A DNA stretch of 64,000 nt from Treponema sp. OMZ 787 (GCF_024181225.1 NZ_CP051198.1:1488001-1552000), one strand, 5' to 3'; counted from the stretch's first letter, positions 15,302-24,366 are shown. Translations and numbers: made by a program. The notes: generated by a model from the letters alone, not told the origin.

Positions 15302-16321
15302 TTGATTAAAAGAGTACTAGTTACAGGAGGAGCCGGTTTTATAGGTTCTCACATCGTTGCGGATTTATGCGAAAAAGGCTATGAGCCTATTATTTTGGAT
15401 AATTTTTCTAATTCTTCTCCCAAAATAATTCCGGTATTGGAAAAAATATGCTCTAAAAAGTTGGAGCTTGTACAAATTGACATAAAGGATAAGGAAAAAC
15501 TCTTTAATTTTTTTAAAGATACCTCTGTCGATGCGGTAATTCATCTTGCCGCTTATAAGGCTGTAGGAGAATCCGTCGAAAAACCCTTAAAATACTACGA
15601 GAACAATATTTCAGGCCTCGTCAATCTTTTATCCGCAATGCAGGAACACAAGGTCAAGAAGTTTATATTCAGCTCTTCGGCCACGGTTTACGGCGATGCA
15701 AAGCTTGTACCCATCCCCGAAAATTCTCCCATTTCGGCAACAAACCCTTATGGAAGAACTAAGCTGATTTCGGAAGAAATTTTACAGGATACCGCCTTTT
15801 CCGATAAGGATTTAAGCATAATTGCCTTGCGTTATTTTAATCCCATAGGTGCCCATAAGAGTGCCGACATAGGGGAGCTTCCTTCAGGTATTCCGAATAA
15901 CCTTTTTCCTTATATTGCTCAAGTTGCCTTGGGAAAACTGCCTCATCTAAACGTCTTTGGAAACGATTATGACACCCCTGACGGAACCTGTATCCGTGAC
16001 TATATCCACATTTTGGATCTTGCATCAGGACATACCGCCGCCTTAGAGAAATTAGATTCAGGCTTTAAAGGCTTTGATGTATATAACCTCGGAACGGGAA
16101 TAGGTTATTCTGTTTTGGATATAGTAAACGCCTTTAAAAAGGCCTCCGGTATCGATCTTCCCGTTAAAATGGCTGCCCGGCGTGCCGGAGATGTTCCCCG
16201 CTCTTGTGCAAATCCCGACAAGGCCAACAAGGAACTCAGCTGGAAGGCAAAATACAACCTTGAAGAAATGTGCAAAGACGGCTGGGCCTGGTATAAGAAA
16301 CATCCTGAAGGCTTTGTGTAA
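15302..16321 (+). CDS. galE: UDP-glucose 4-epimerase
   Basis: Interconverts UDP-glucose and UDP-galactose with bound NAD (short-chain dehydrogenase fold). The frame is open from 15257, but TTG 15302 has GGGAG six bases upstream and gives a protein of 339 residues, the usual GalE length. The Rossmann motif GGAGFIGSH lies at residues 9-17, the catalytic Ser-Tyr-Lys set around Ser125/Ser126, Tyr150 and Lys154 (NPYGRTK), and RYFNPIGAH follows, all GalE hallmarks. It stands alone between two terminator/promoter regions and supplies galactosyl donors for surface glycans. Confidence 0.93.
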   Translation: MIKRVLVTGGAGFIGSHIVADLCEKGYEPIILDNFSNSSPKIIPVLEKICSKKLELVQIDIKDKEKLFNFFKDTSVDAVIHLAAYKAVGESVEKPLKYYENNISGLVNLLSAMQEHKVKKFIFSSSATVYGDAKLVPIPENSPISATNPYGRTKLISEEILQDTAFSDKDLSIIALRYFNPIGAHKSADIGELPSGIPNNLFPYIAQVALGKLPHLNVFGNDYDTPDGTCIRDYIHILDLASGHTAALEKLDSGFKGFDVYNLGTGIGYSVLDIVNAFKKASGIDLPVKMAARRAGDVPRSCANPDKANKELSWKAKYNLEEMCKDGWAWYKKHPEGFV

Positions 16322-16374
16322 AAATAGATAAAATTTAAATTTTTAAGGCTATGATGAATTATTTCTCAAGCCTA

Positions 16375-16404
16375 TTGACATTTTATACGGTTTTTTGCTA
16401 TACT
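16375..16404 (+). promoter_or_regulatory. Sigma70-type promoter of the rplU operon
   Basis: TTGACA (16375-16380), 18-base spacer, TATACT (16399-16404), about 78 bases before rplU; the leader could carry autoregulation but I see no clear hairpin. Confidence 0.75.
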
Positions 16405-16481
16405 TCGACTCTAGTGTTTAAATTTGTTTGGTATAAACCCGTTAATATGCCGGCAAAAGATTTTTTTTATGAGGTATAAAG

Positions 16482-16793
16482 ATGTACGCACTTATTGAGT
16501 ATAAAGGCAAACAGTATAAGGCTGAAAAGGGCGCAAAACTCGTAGTTGATAAGCTTTCTGCAGAAAGCGGAAGCAAAATCGACATCGACACCGTTCTTTT
16601 GATCAGCGATGGCGATAAGGTTACTGTAGGAACTCCCTATGTAAGCGGAGCTAAGGTTTCAGCTACAGTAGGCGATTCTTTCCGAGAAAGAAAGATTATT
16701 GTTTACAAGCACAAGGCTAAGAAAAACTACCACAGAACCCAAGGACATAGACAGGCTCATACCTGCATTACTGTTGACGATATTATCGGGTAA
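16482..16793 (+). CDS. rplU: 50S ribosomal protein L21
   Basis: 103 residues, the usual length. MYALIEYKGKQYKAEKG is the L21 N-terminus and KKNYHRTQGHRQAHT the conserved basic C-terminal block. ATG 16482 follows GAGG with good spacing. First gene of an rplU-prp-rpmA-obg cluster, an order shared by many bacteria; L21 binds 23S rRNA. Confidence 0.97.
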   Translation: MYALIEYKGKQYKAEKGAKLVVDKLSAESGSKIDIDTVLLISDGDKVTVGTPYVSGAKVSATVGDSFRERKIIVYKHKAKKNYHRTQGHRQAHTCITVDDIIG

Positions 16794-16798
16794 GAAAA

Positions 16799-17170
16799 GT
16801 GGTAAAAATTCGGCTTTTTTCAAATGCTGAAAACTGTTTTTCGGCCTTTGAATCATCAGGCCATGCAAGCAGCGCTCATGCTCTGAGCGGCAATGATGAA
16901 GGAAAGCCGGAAAAAGGCGGTAACATAGTTTGTGCCGCCGTTACTATTTTGCTTAAAACGGCCGTGTTAAGCTTGAGCTCGGCGCAAAAAGAGAGTTCAA
17001 GCTTAAAGGCCGAGATAAAGGCAGACAATCCGGGTTATCTTTCGGCAAAGGTAACAGCTTTTTCGGACGACGATAGACCCGAATTGCAGTATTTACTGAA
17101 ATTTTTAACAATAGGTTTAATGGCCATCGAGGCAGAATATCCCGATTGTTTGGATTTACAGATAGCTTAA
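16799..17170 (+). CDS. prp: Ribosomal-processing cysteine protease Prp
   Basis: GTG start five bases after rplU; 123 residues. Prp cleaves an N-terminal extension from L27 in Firmicutes and relatives. The family dyad is visible: His22 in SSGHASSAH and Cys45 in NIVCAAVTILLKTA. Location between rplU and rpmA is the family's standard place. Odd point: the adjacent L27 begins directly at MARKKGG and has no cleavable extension, so the substrate here is unclear. Length slightly exceeds the usual 105-115 because of an insert around residues 24-38. Confidence 0.88.
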   Translation: MVKIRLFSNAENCFSAFESSGHASSAHALSGNDEGKPEKGGNIVCAAVTILLKTAVLSLSSAQKESSSLKAEIKADNPGYLSAKVTAFSDDDRPELQYLLKFLTIGLMAIEAEYPDCLDLQIA

Positions 17171-17199
17171 AGATTTGATAATTTTTTTGGAGGATTATT

Positions 17200-17451
17200 A
17201 TGGCACGTAAAAAGGGCGGCAGCGGTGCAAAAAACGGAAGAGATTCCAATCCTAAATATTTGGGTGTTAAGGTTTACGGCGGACAAGAAGTATCGGCCGG
17301 TTCAATTTTGGTTCGCCAGCGAGGTACTTCAATCCATCCGGGTCACAATGTAGGCTGCGGAAAAGACTATACATTATTTGCAAAAGCTGATGGTGTAGTT
17401 ACCTACCATGAAAGAAAGGGTAGAAAGCTCGCCTCAATCGAAGCAAAATAA
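17200..17451 (+). CDS. rpmA: 50S ribosomal protein L27
   Basis: 83 residues starting [20 protein letters not shown] with a strong GGAGG eight bases upstream. The flexible N-terminus reaches toward the peptidyl-transferase center. Conserved [20 protein letters not shown] is present. The N-terminal extension ending in FFA that Prp removes in Firmicutes is not encoded: no in-frame start lies upstream of the SD. Confidence 0.97.
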   Translation: MARKKGGSGAKNGRDSNPKYLGVKVYGGQEVSAGSILVRQRGTSIHPGHNVGCGKDYTLFAKADGVVTYHERKGRKLASIEAK

Positions 17452-17484
17452 TTTTGCTCTTCAAGCTTAGAATGTATAAATTTG

Positions 17485-17510
17485 AAAGCCGGTTTTTGCC
17501 GGCTTTTTTT
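17485..17510 (+). terminator. Terminator after rpmA
   Basis: AAAGCCGG, loop, CCGGCTTTTTTT. It separates rpmA from obg. Confidence 0.8.
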
Positions 17511-17530
17511 GTAGGAAAAAAGAATCAATT

Positions 17531-18679
17531 ATGGTAAAATTTGCAGATGAATCTAAGATAAGGGTTTCCTCAGGAAAGGGCGGCAACGGCTGTATTGCCT
17601 TTAGACGGGAAAAATATGTTCCCATGGGAGGCCCGTCAGGAGGTGACGGAGGACGGGGCGGCGACCTTATATTTGAAATACGCCGTAACATGCGAACCTT
17701 GGTTCATTTAAGGCATAAAAGGGTCTATAAGGCAAAAAACGGCGGAGGCGGAGAAGGTTCTCAGCGTTTCGGTAAAAAAGGCGATGACTGCATAATTCCT
17801 CTCCCTCCCGGCTGTGTAATAAAAGACCCTGAGACGGGAAAAACTATCTTGGACTTCGGCGATGCGGAAGAAGGCCGCTTTGTTTTTCTCAAGGGCGGAA
17901 ATGGAGGCTGGGGAAATTGTCATTTTAAGACCTCCACCAATCAAGCACCTAAAACGGCTCTTCCCGGACAAGAAGGGGAAACGAGGGAAATAATCGTAGA
18001 GCTTAACATAATAGCCGACATCGGCTTGGTAGGCTTCCCTAATGCCGGTAAATCCTCTCTTCTTGATTATTTTACAAACGCAAGGCCTAAAATCGCTCCC
18101 TATCCCTTTACCACTAAGATTCCGAACCTCGGAGTTTTGCGTGTGGATGAAGAAAGGGATGTTATCATTGCCGATATACCGGGAATCCTCGAAGGTGCTT
18201 CTGAGGGTATTGGACTCGGTATAAGATTTTTAAAGCACATATCCCGCTCGGCAGGTCTCGCCTTTTTAATTGACCTTTCGGACGATAATTATTTGAAGGC
18301 ATACGATATTCTTTGCAAAGAATTGGAAAGCTATTCAAAAGAATTGGCCCAAAAGAAAAGGATAATAATTGCAACAAAATTGGATTTACCCGATACAAAA
18401 GAAAGATTGGCAGAGCTTAAAAATGCAATCCCCGATCAGGAAATTTTGGGTATTTCGCTTTACAATGAATGGGGATTGGCAGAAGTAAAAAAAGCCTTTA
18501 TTAAGTTAGCCGATGAAATGCAAAAATCAAAGCCCAAAAAAGAAAGCCTTGACCCATACGAACAAAATCAGAATTTTATGACGGCGGAACTTGATGATCT
18601 TTCTTATGAAGAACAAAGCGATGATGAACACTTCGGAGCAACAGTCAGCCTAAGCCGCAAAAGGAAACCTAAAAAATGA
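17531..18679 (+). CDS. obgE: Obg GTPase (ribosome assembly)
   Basis: 382 residues. Obg proteins bind GTP/GDP and the 50S subunit and act in assembly and stress control. The glycine-rich N-terminal Obg fold is clear (SSGKGGNGCIAFRREKYVPM ... GGPSGGDGGRGGDLIF), followed by the G domain with GFPNAGKSS (G1), DIPG (G3) and TKLD (G4). The C-terminus is a short acidic/basic tail, not a full OCT domain. Its last four bases overlap the nadD start (ATGA). Confidence 0.96.
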   Translation: MVKFADESKIRVSSGKGGNGCIAFRREKYVPMGGPSGGDGGRGGDLIFEIRRNMRTLVHLRHKRVYKAKNGGGGEGSQRFGKKGDDCIIPLPPGCVIKDPETGKTILDFGDAEEGRFVFLKGGNGGWGNCHFKTSTNQAPKTALPGQEGETREIIVELNIIADIGLVGFPNAGKSSLLDYFTNARPKIAPYPFTTKIPNLGVLRVDEERDVIIADIPGILEGASEGIGLGIRFLKHISRSAGLAFLIDLSDDNYLKAYDILCKELESYSKELAQKKRIIIATKLDLPDTKERLAELKNAIPDQEILGISLYNEWGLAEVKKAFIKLADEMQKSKPKKESLDPYEQNQNFMTAELDDLSYEEQSDDEHFGATVSLSRKRKPKK

Positions 18680-19932
18680 GATTGGCAATCTTAGGCGGTT
18701 CTTTTAATCCCATTCATCTGGGACACTTAAATTTAGCTTTTCACTCTTATAAAGAATTAGCCTATGATAAGATTGCTATTGTTCCGGCCTATATTTCTCC
18801 CTTTAAAATTTTTTGTAATGATACTCAAGTTGAGGACAGGCTCAAGATGATAGACCTTGCCATTGCCGATAAGCCCTGCATGTATTGCGAGCTTTATGAG
18901 ATTGAACGCAAGGGTGTTTCTTACACAATAGATACAATCGGCTATCTTTATCAAAAATTTCCCGATATCGAAGGAAAAATAGGTCTTATTATCGGGGACG
19001 ATTTAAAAGAAAATTTTTTCCGCTGGAAGGATGCTGAGGAAATCATAAAAAAGACCGACATAATTATCGGTAAAAGAACAGGGGATAACGCCTCTTTTAA
19101 TCTCTCAGATATCGAGCATGAAAAGGCTTCTATCAAGGAATTAAATAACAAAATTTTAAATATTTCGTCGACCCAAATACGAGATGCAGTTTTAAAAAAT
19201 GAAGATTTTTCTTCTCTTGTTCCAAAAGCCGTTTACGATTATATTATGGAACACGGCCTTTACAAGAAAAATGAAATATCTTTTTCTGATATTAAGAGCC
19301 CTGTTTCGGATAGTAAAGGCGGTATTTCGCAATTAATCAATGCCGCCGATATACAATCAAAAATACGGGAAATAGATAGTTTTGCAAAAAGCGTTTTAAA
19401 TGAATCCCGCTATTCTCATTCAGTGCGCGTCGCAGAATATGCCCATCATCTGGCAGAAGAGTATAAAACCGAAGGCGTTCCTCCGGAGCTTGCTTATTTT
19501 ACCGGCCTTGCCCACGATATCTGTAAAAAATGTTCCGATGAAGAGCTTGTAAAACTTGTAGAATCCGATAATCTCGGAATTGATGAGGTTGAAAAGACCC
19601 GCTTAAATCTTTTGCACGGCAGGGCTGCTGCCGTGGTTTTGCAAAAAAAATTCGGCATCAATGACAAGTCTGTCTTAAAAGCCGCCGCCTTTCATACCTT
19701 CGGGTATGAAGATATCGATGCCTTAGGAAAAATTATTTATATAGCCGATAAGATAGAACCGGGCCGTCCTAACACCGAAAACTTTAGAGAGATGGTCAAA
19801 TCTTCTTCTCTTAATGAGCTGATGCTTGCAGTCTTGGATTGGAACCTTGACTTTATCCAAAAAAAAGGTTCAAGCATTCATCCTGAAACAAAAAGAATGT
19901 ATGAGCAAATACAAAAGGAGCTTAAAAAATGA
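18676..19932 (+). CDS. nadD: NadD-YqeK fusion: nicotinate-nucleotide adenylyltransferase plus HD-domain Ap4A hydrolase
   Basis: 418 residues, about twice a normal NadD. Residues 1-195 are the nucleotidyltransferase (GGSFNPIHLGHL with the HxGH motif; LNISSTQIRDAV near the end), which makes deamido-NAD from nicotinate mononucleotide. Residues about 230-418 are a YqeK-type HD domain (RYSHSVRVAEYAHHLAEEY, GLAHDICKK, ADKIEPGR), a family known to hydrolyse diadenosine tetraphosphate. In Firmicutes these are adjacent genes yqeJ and yqeK; here they are joined. ATGA overlaps link it to obg and the LytR-type gene. Confidence 0.93.
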   Translation: MRLAILGGSFNPIHLGHLNLAFHSYKELAYDKIAIVPAYISPFKIFCNDTQVEDRLKMIDLAIADKPCMYCELYEIERKGVSYTIDTIGYLYQKFPDIEGKIGLIIGDDLKENFFRWKDAEEIIKKTDIIIGKRTGDNASFNLSDIEHEKASIKELNNKILNISSTQIRDAVLKNEDFSSLVPKAVYDYIMEHGLYKKNEISFSDIKSPVSDSKGGISQLINAADIQSKIREIDSFAKSVLNESRYSHSVRVAEYAHHLAEEYKTEGVPPELAYFTGLAHDICKKCSDEELVKLVESDNLGIDEVEKTRLNLLHGRAAAVVLQKKFGINDKSVLKAAAFHTFGYEDIDALGKIIYIADKIEPGRPNTENFREMVKSSSLNELMLAVLDWNLDFIQKKGSSIHPETKRMYEQIQKELKK

Positions 19933-21170
19933 AAATAAAACTCATGGATACCGGAAAAAATATTATTTTCCTCTTAGTAATTCTTATAGTTTTAATTACC
20001 TCCTTTGTTTTAGTTCTTTTAAAAATGCAAAGAGATACCGTTCAGGATTATCTTTCCTCCGATAAAATTTTAAAAGTTCTTTTGGTGGTTGAAGACAAGG
20101 GCGTGCCGATTTCCATAAGCATACTGGCCTATTATCCCGAAACGAAGAGGGCGGCCATGTTCGATGTACCTGCAAATATAGGTTTGATTATTCAATCCTT
20201 AAACCGCACCGATGCTATCGGAGCCGTATACACCGAAAAAGGTATATCGAGTTTTAAAGCCGAAATCGAAAAACTTGCAGGTATTTCCGTGCCTTTTTAT
20301 CTGACGTGTAACTTGGATAATTTTTCTATGCTGACTGATATGCTTGGCGGGCTTTCGGTTTTTATTCCTTCGCCTGTGGATATAGAAGTTGATAATAAGA
20401 GAATCCTTTTGCCTTCAGGTTCGGTTTCTCTCGACGGCGATAAAATAAAGGACTTTCTTGTTTATGAGGATGAGTTGGATACGGAAGGCGAAGCCGCTGC
20501 AAGAAAGCAAAAGGCCGTTCTTGCTCTTTTTAGGGCAATAAGCGATAACTCGCCTGAAATTTTTTCTAAAGAAAGATTTTCGGTTTTAAGCAATAATTTT
20601 AACTCTAATGTTAACGGCTCCGATTTGAAAAATTTAATTGAGTCTATAAGCCGTATGGATTCGGAGCGTTTAGTGCCTCAAAGACTCACCGGAGCTGTCC
20701 GTTTTATAGAAGACAAGCGTCTTTTGACCCCTTTCCGTGAGGGCCAGCAAATAAAAGAAATTATACGCCAAACTATTGCCGTATTGGCATCCGATGATTC
20801 TTCTGCCCTCGAGCGTGTCTATGCCTTGGAAATTTTAAACGGAACAAATGTGCAAGGACTTGCAAAGAGTACTTCCGAACTTTATCAAAGCTTTGCCTAT
20901 GACGTTGTCAGCATAGGAAACTCAGAAAATCCTGTAGCTGAAACGGTTTTGATAGATAGAATCGGAAACCCTTCCGTAGCTAAAATTGTTGCAAAGGTTA
21001 TACGATGTAACAATATTCAAACTACACAGCTTCCTGCCGAAGGCGAATACGGAAGCGAAACCAATGTTGACTTTACCCTGATTTTGGGTTCGGATTTTAA
21101 CGGCTTTTTTGTCGTCGAAAAAAAGAGCGATAAAAAAGATAACGATGAAAATGATAAGGATAAAAACTGA
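19929..21170 (+). CDS. LytR/CpsA/Psr-type protein with LytR C-terminal domain
   Basis: 413 residues with a single N-terminal membrane anchor (NIIFLLVILIVLITSFVLVL), an LCP-like extracellular domain (residues about 50-260) and a LytR_C domain (YALEILNGTNVQGLAKST ... TLILGSDF, about 300-395). LCP proteins transfer glycopolymers to peptidoglycan in Gram-positives; the Arg/Asp active-site pattern is weak here, so the spirochaete role may differ. C-terminal tail of Lys/Asp repeats. It sits in the nadD-yqeK-lytR-rsfS order known from Firmicutes. Confidence 0.8.
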   Translation: MKIKLMDTGKNIIFLLVILIVLITSFVLVLLKMQRDTVQDYLSSDKILKVLLVVEDKGVPISISILAYYPETKRAAMFDVPANIGLIIQSLNRTDAIGAVYTEKGISSFKAEIEKLAGISVPFYLTCNLDNFSMLTDMLGGLSVFIPSPVDIEVDNKRILLPSGSVSLDGDKIKDFLVYEDELDTEGEAAARKQKAVLALFRAISDNSPEIFSKERFSVLSNNFNSNVNGSDLKNLIESISRMDSERLVPQRLTGAVRFIEDKRLLTPFREGQQIKEIIRQTIAVLASDDSSALERVYALEILNGTNVQGLAKSTSELYQSFAYDVVSIGNSENPVAETVLIDRIGNPSVAKIVAKVIRCNNIQTTQLPAEGEYGSETNVDFTLILGSDFNGFFVVEKKSDKKDNDENDKDKN

Positions 21171-21529
21171 TGATAAAAGATTTTGACTTTTATGCTCCTG
21201 CCTTGGAGCTTGGAAAATTATTGCGTGATTTTAAGGGCGAAAATGTTGTTGCCTTGGATTTGCGTGATAAAAACATTTGGACCGATTTTTTTATAATTTG
21301 TACCGTAACAAGTGCTGCTCATTCAGGCGGTTTGGAAAAACGAGTGTACGAATTTTTACCCGAACACAACTTGGAAGAATATCACACCAAGCGTAAATCT
21401 CCCGACGGCGATGAGTGGAGGCTTATAGATTTGGGCGGTATTGTTGTTCACCTGATGAGCGAAACTGCCCGAAATTTTTACAGCCTTGAAAAAATTTGGT
21501 TCGATTCAAAAAATATTCTTGAGGACTAA
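21170..21529 (+). CDS. rsfS: Ribosome silencing factor RsfS
   Basis: 119 residues. RsfS binds L14 and blocks 30S-50S joining when nutrients are low. NVVALDLRDKNIWTDFFIIC and EWRLIDLGGIVVHLMSETAR with FYSLEKIW are the family signature. Starts at TGATG, sharing one base with the preceding stop, so translationally coupled to the nadD-lytR operon. Confidence 0.94.
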   Translation: MIKDFDFYAPALELGKLLRDFKGENVVALDLRDKNIWTDFFIICTVTSAAHSGGLEKRVYEFLPEHNLEEYHTKRKSPDGDEWRLIDLGGIVVHLMSETARNFYSLEKIWFDSKNILED

Positions 21530-21549
21530 GTCCGATAAGAAGATTTAAA

Positions 21550-22137
21550 ATGAAAAACTCTGATCGATTTAAAAACTATCTTTCGCTTTTTACAAGCTTT
21601 TTTAAGATAGGTCTTGTAACCTTCGGCGGAGGACTCGCCATGCTGCCTATCTTAAAAAGAGACTTGGTTGATTCCAAAGGCTGGGTAACCGAGGCCGAAG
21701 TATTGGATTATTTTGCAATCGGGCAGAGTACTCCGGGCATTATAGCTGTAAACGTTGCGACCTTTGTCGGGTATAAAAGAGGAGGGATTATCGGTTCAGT
21801 TTTTTCTACCGCCGGAGTCGTCTTTCCATCCCTTATAATCATTACTCTGATAGCCGCCTTCGTTTCAAATTTTAACGAATTAGTCTGGGTTCAAAAAGCT
21901 TTAAAAGGGATAAATGTCGCCGTTTCCGTATTATTGGTAAAGGCCGTTTTTTCTTTTGGAAAAAAAACGGTTTTGGATTTATGCACATTTTTAATTGCAG
22001 CCCTTTCCTTTGTGCTGATGTTTGTTTTTAAGGTGCAGGGTGTCTGGATAGTAATCGGTTCGGCATTTTTAGGCTGGCTTTTTCAAACATTCAAATCAAG
22101 GCAGCTTTTAAAAGAGAATAGGGGAGAAGAATCCTGA
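21550..22137 (+). CDS. CHR-family (chromate-type) transporter, first half
   Basis: 195 residues, about six TM segments. FFKIGLVTFGGGLAMLPILK and ESTPG-like GQSTPGIIAVNVATFVGY are the CHR signatures. This is a short-chain member, with its partner in the next gene, overlapping by one base. Such pairs form a heteromeric transporter for anions; chromate is the founding substrate but is not proven here. Confidence 0.88.
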   Translation: MKNSDRFKNYLSLFTSFFKIGLVTFGGGLAMLPILKRDLVDSKGWVTEAEVLDYFAIGQSTPGIIAVNVATFVGYKRGGIIGSVFSTAGVVFPSLIIITLIAAFVSNFNELVWVQKALKGINVAVSVLLVKAVFSFGKKTVLDLCTFLIAALSFVLMFVFKVQGVWIVIGSAFLGWLFQTFKSRQLLKENRGEES

Positions 22138-22700
22138 TGAGTTTGATCGGTTTATTCTTTTTGTTTATGTATATAGGGCTTTGTACCATAGGCGGCGGCC
22201 TTGTAGCCATCAGCCTCATGCAGCAGGAGCTTATTCCTCGAGGGCTAATAAGCTCGCAAGATTTTTTTGCAATGGTTGCCATTTCGGAATCTACTCCCGG
22301 CCCGATGGGGATTAATATGGCGACCTACATAGGTTATGAGCTTTACGGGGTTTTAGGAAGCGTGGTGTTAACTACCGGTATTGTTCTTCCTTCGCTTATA
22401 GTTATAGTTTTGATAGCACGCTTTGCTTCCGCCTTTCAGGAAAAGCCCTTGGTAAAAAAAAGTTTTTACGGCTTAAGAGCCGGGGCAGTCGGTATGATTG
22501 CTGTCGCCTGTTGGCAGGTCATAAATATTTCAGTTTTAAATTTATCTCTCTTTAAAGTAAGCGGTAAAATAACAGACATTGTACATATAAAACAGTTTGC
22601 TTTTTTTTGGCTCTTATTTTTTGTAAGTATTTTTTTTAAAAAACTTCATCCGATAGCTTTGGTCGCAGCCGGAGCTATATTCGGCATTTTGTTTTTATAG
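22137..22700 (+). CDS. CHR-family (chromate-type) transporter, second half
   Basis: 187 residues, same fold as the preceding gene: LCTIGGGLVAISLMQQELI and SESTPGPMGINMATYIGYE. Pairing of an N-half and C-half type is typical of short-chain CHR transporters, which insert with opposite topology. TGATG coupling with the first half. Confidence 0.88.
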   Translation: MSLIGLFFLFMYIGLCTIGGGLVAISLMQQELIPRGLISSQDFFAMVAISESTPGPMGINMATYIGYELYGVLGSVVLTTGIVLPSLIVIVLIARFASAFQEKPLVKKSFYGLRAGAVGMIAVACWQVINISVLNLSLFKVSGKITDIVHIKQFAFFWLLFFVSIFFKKLHPIALVAAGAIFGILFL

Positions 22701-22710
22701 ATAAACCCTA

Positions 22711-22739
22711 TTGACATTTTTTGCATTTTACTATATTAT
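22711..22739 (+). promoter_or_regulatory. Promoter of tRNA-Pro
   Basis: TTGACA (22711-22716) and, 17 bases on, TATTAT (22734-22739), 11 bases before the tRNA. Confidence 0.7.
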
Positions 22740-22750
22740 ACCTACCGTTA

Positions 22751-22824
22751 CGGGCAATAGCGCAGTTGGTTAGCGTACAAGTCTGGGGGACTTGGGGTCC
22801 CCGGTTCAAATCCGGGTTGCCCGA
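22751..22824 (+). tRNA. tRNA-Pro (GGG)
   Basis: Acceptor CGGGCAA/TTGCCCG, anticodon stem CAAGT/ACTTG, loop CTGGGGG with anticodon GGG, T-arm GGTTCAAATCC, discriminator A at 22824; CCA not encoded. Confidence 0.96.
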
Positions 22825-22825
22825 T

Positions 22826-22865
22826 AAAGAACTTCGTTTTAAAAAAACGAAGTTCTTTTTTTTTT
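22826..22865 (+). terminator. Terminator of tRNA-Pro
   Basis: AAAGAACTTCGTTT pairs with AAACGAAGTTCTT, followed by a long T-run. Confidence 0.9.
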
Positions 22866-22905
22866 GCCTACAAAAAAGTCAGCCTTATAAAAAAAACTGC
22901 CTTAC

Positions 22906-22936
22906 AAAAAAAGCGGCCTAAAAGACCGCCTTTTTT
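22906..22936 (-). terminator. Terminator of the outer-membrane-like protein gene
   Basis: On the minus strand, a GGCGG/CCGC-type hairpin followed by CTTTTTTT, just after the stop of the gene ending at 22942; the T-rich flanks make it potentially bidirectional. Confidence 0.75.
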
Positions 22937-22941
22937 AAGGT

Positions 22942-24366
22942 TTAATACCCGAATACCATTTTTATTGTTACTTCAGCACCTGTCCCTTTAAAACTTCCTG
23001 TAAATGAAGGCGATGCTGCCGACACGGCTGTTTCAAGCCTAAAAATTCTTGTTTCCAAGAAAAGTCCTGCCGTGTTTTTCCATACCCTGTCTTCATAACT
23101 CATCCCTATGTAGGCACCTAATACTTTTAAAAAGCGGCTTTCCACTTTTACACCGGCATCTACATAAAAGGGCTTATAGCAATGGCAGCCTAGACTGGGA
23201 GTAATAATCAAATAGTCATTAAAAAAAGGCCTTATATCCGAACTTACTGCGAGTTTTAAGGGGCGGAATATTTTTTTTGCAGGCAAATCATAGCTTAATT
23301 CCGTTTGGGTAAATTCGGTTGTTGGGGGAATAATATTTTGTTCATTGCCTGGAATCAAATTATCTACATATTTGATGATTGATTCAATTTCAAATTTCCA
23401 TTGATAAGATTTTTCAATTCCTTTATTTAATTCTGATGGAACAATAGGAATATTTTTTATACCAAAATTTAGATTTGCCAGCTGATTAAATGTATATGTG
23501 CCTGTAAAACTAACATCAACTCCGCCTCTTGAGAAAATATCTTTTAAATTTAATTTATCGTTTGGATTGCCAAAAATAGGAAGATGTGAGTAAACTTTTA
23601 AATTAACAGACCCCTTTGCAAGAATTTTTCCAGTTATAGGATCATTTATAAATTCATAATCTCCTAAATCCGATACAACATAGGCTGCAGGAATAAAGTA
23701 AGATGGGCTTACTCTAAATTTAAAATTATTTAAATTCATTCCATAAAAGATACCTGTATCTGCAAATGCAAAAGTTGAGCTCGTTATTTTTCCGTTAAAA
23801 CCTTGACCTGAAGGATTTCCTTCGGATATAAATTTCATTATACTTTTAGGAATGTTTGCAAATCCGTATACATCTGCTGTAGTAAAAAATCCGAATTCAG
23901 CTTTCGAATTTATGTAAATATCAAAATAAATTTTTGCCTTAGCTAAAGGCGATAAAGAAAACCCTGAGTTGGGCAGTCCTTTAGAAATTTTATTTAAATC
24001 TACTTCTAATGACTCTTTAAAAAAATCCATTATTTTAAAATAAGAATTTGAGGCTCCGGCTATTGCTTCTATACCAAATGCAAAGGCCTTTCTTCCTCCT
24101 TTAAGAAACGGCTCTTTAGGAGGACTAGGCGGACTTTCTTCTATTGCTATCTCTTCTACTACCTCTTCATTGGTTTGGTTATCCTCATTTTGATTATCTT
24201 GTTCTTCTATATAGTCGGTCTCACCTTTAGGCTCAAAATAGTCTATTCCGTTTCGTGCTCGAATTTCATGGAGCATAGTTTCTGTTTGCTCATCTATCAC
24301 ATCTTGAGAATTTACTGAGGTCAAAATAAATATGATCATTGGAAATATAAAAAAATATTTTTTCAT
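22942..24366 (-). CDS. Exported, probably outer-membrane beta-barrel protein
   Basis: 474 residues. Signal peptide MKKYFFIFPMIIFILTSVNS, an acidic Glu/Gln/Asn-rich linker (about residues 25-75), a short Pro-rich stretch (SPPSPPKEPF), then a long beta-rich region with alternating aromatic strands ending in TIKMVFGY. A terminal aromatic residue is typical of proteins folded by the Bam machinery. No named family recognised; similar treponemal proteins are usually called hypothetical. Start chosen at ATG 24366 behind GAGG. Confidence 0.75.
   Translation of the reverse strand: MKKYFFIFPMIIFILTSVNSQDVIDEQTETMLHEIRARNGIDYFEPKGETDYIEEQDNQNEDNQTNEEVVEEIAIEESPPSPPKEPFLKGGRKAFAFGIEAIAGASNSYFKIMDFFKESLEVDLNKISKGLPNSGFSLSPLAKAKIYFDIYINSKAEFGFFTTADVYGFANIPKSIMKFISEGNPSGQGFNGKITSSTFAFADTGIFYGMNLNNFKFRVSPSYFIPAAYVVSDLGDYEFINDPITGKILAKGSVNLKVYSHLPIFGNPNDKLNLKDIFSRGGVDVSFTGTYTFNQLANLNFGIKNIPIVPSELNKGIEKSYQWKFEIESIIKYVDNLIPGNEQNIIPPTTEFTQTELSYDLPAKKIFRPLKLAVSSDIRPFFNDYLIITPSLGCHCYKPFYVDAGVKVESRFLKVLGAYIGMSYEDRVWKNTAGLFLETRIFRLETAVSAASPSFTGSFKGTGAEVTIKMVFGY

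Noticed and set aside
21550-22700. Split CHR transporter as a broken gene
   Set aside because: Two overlapping half-size genes are the normal short-chain form of the family; both halves are intact.
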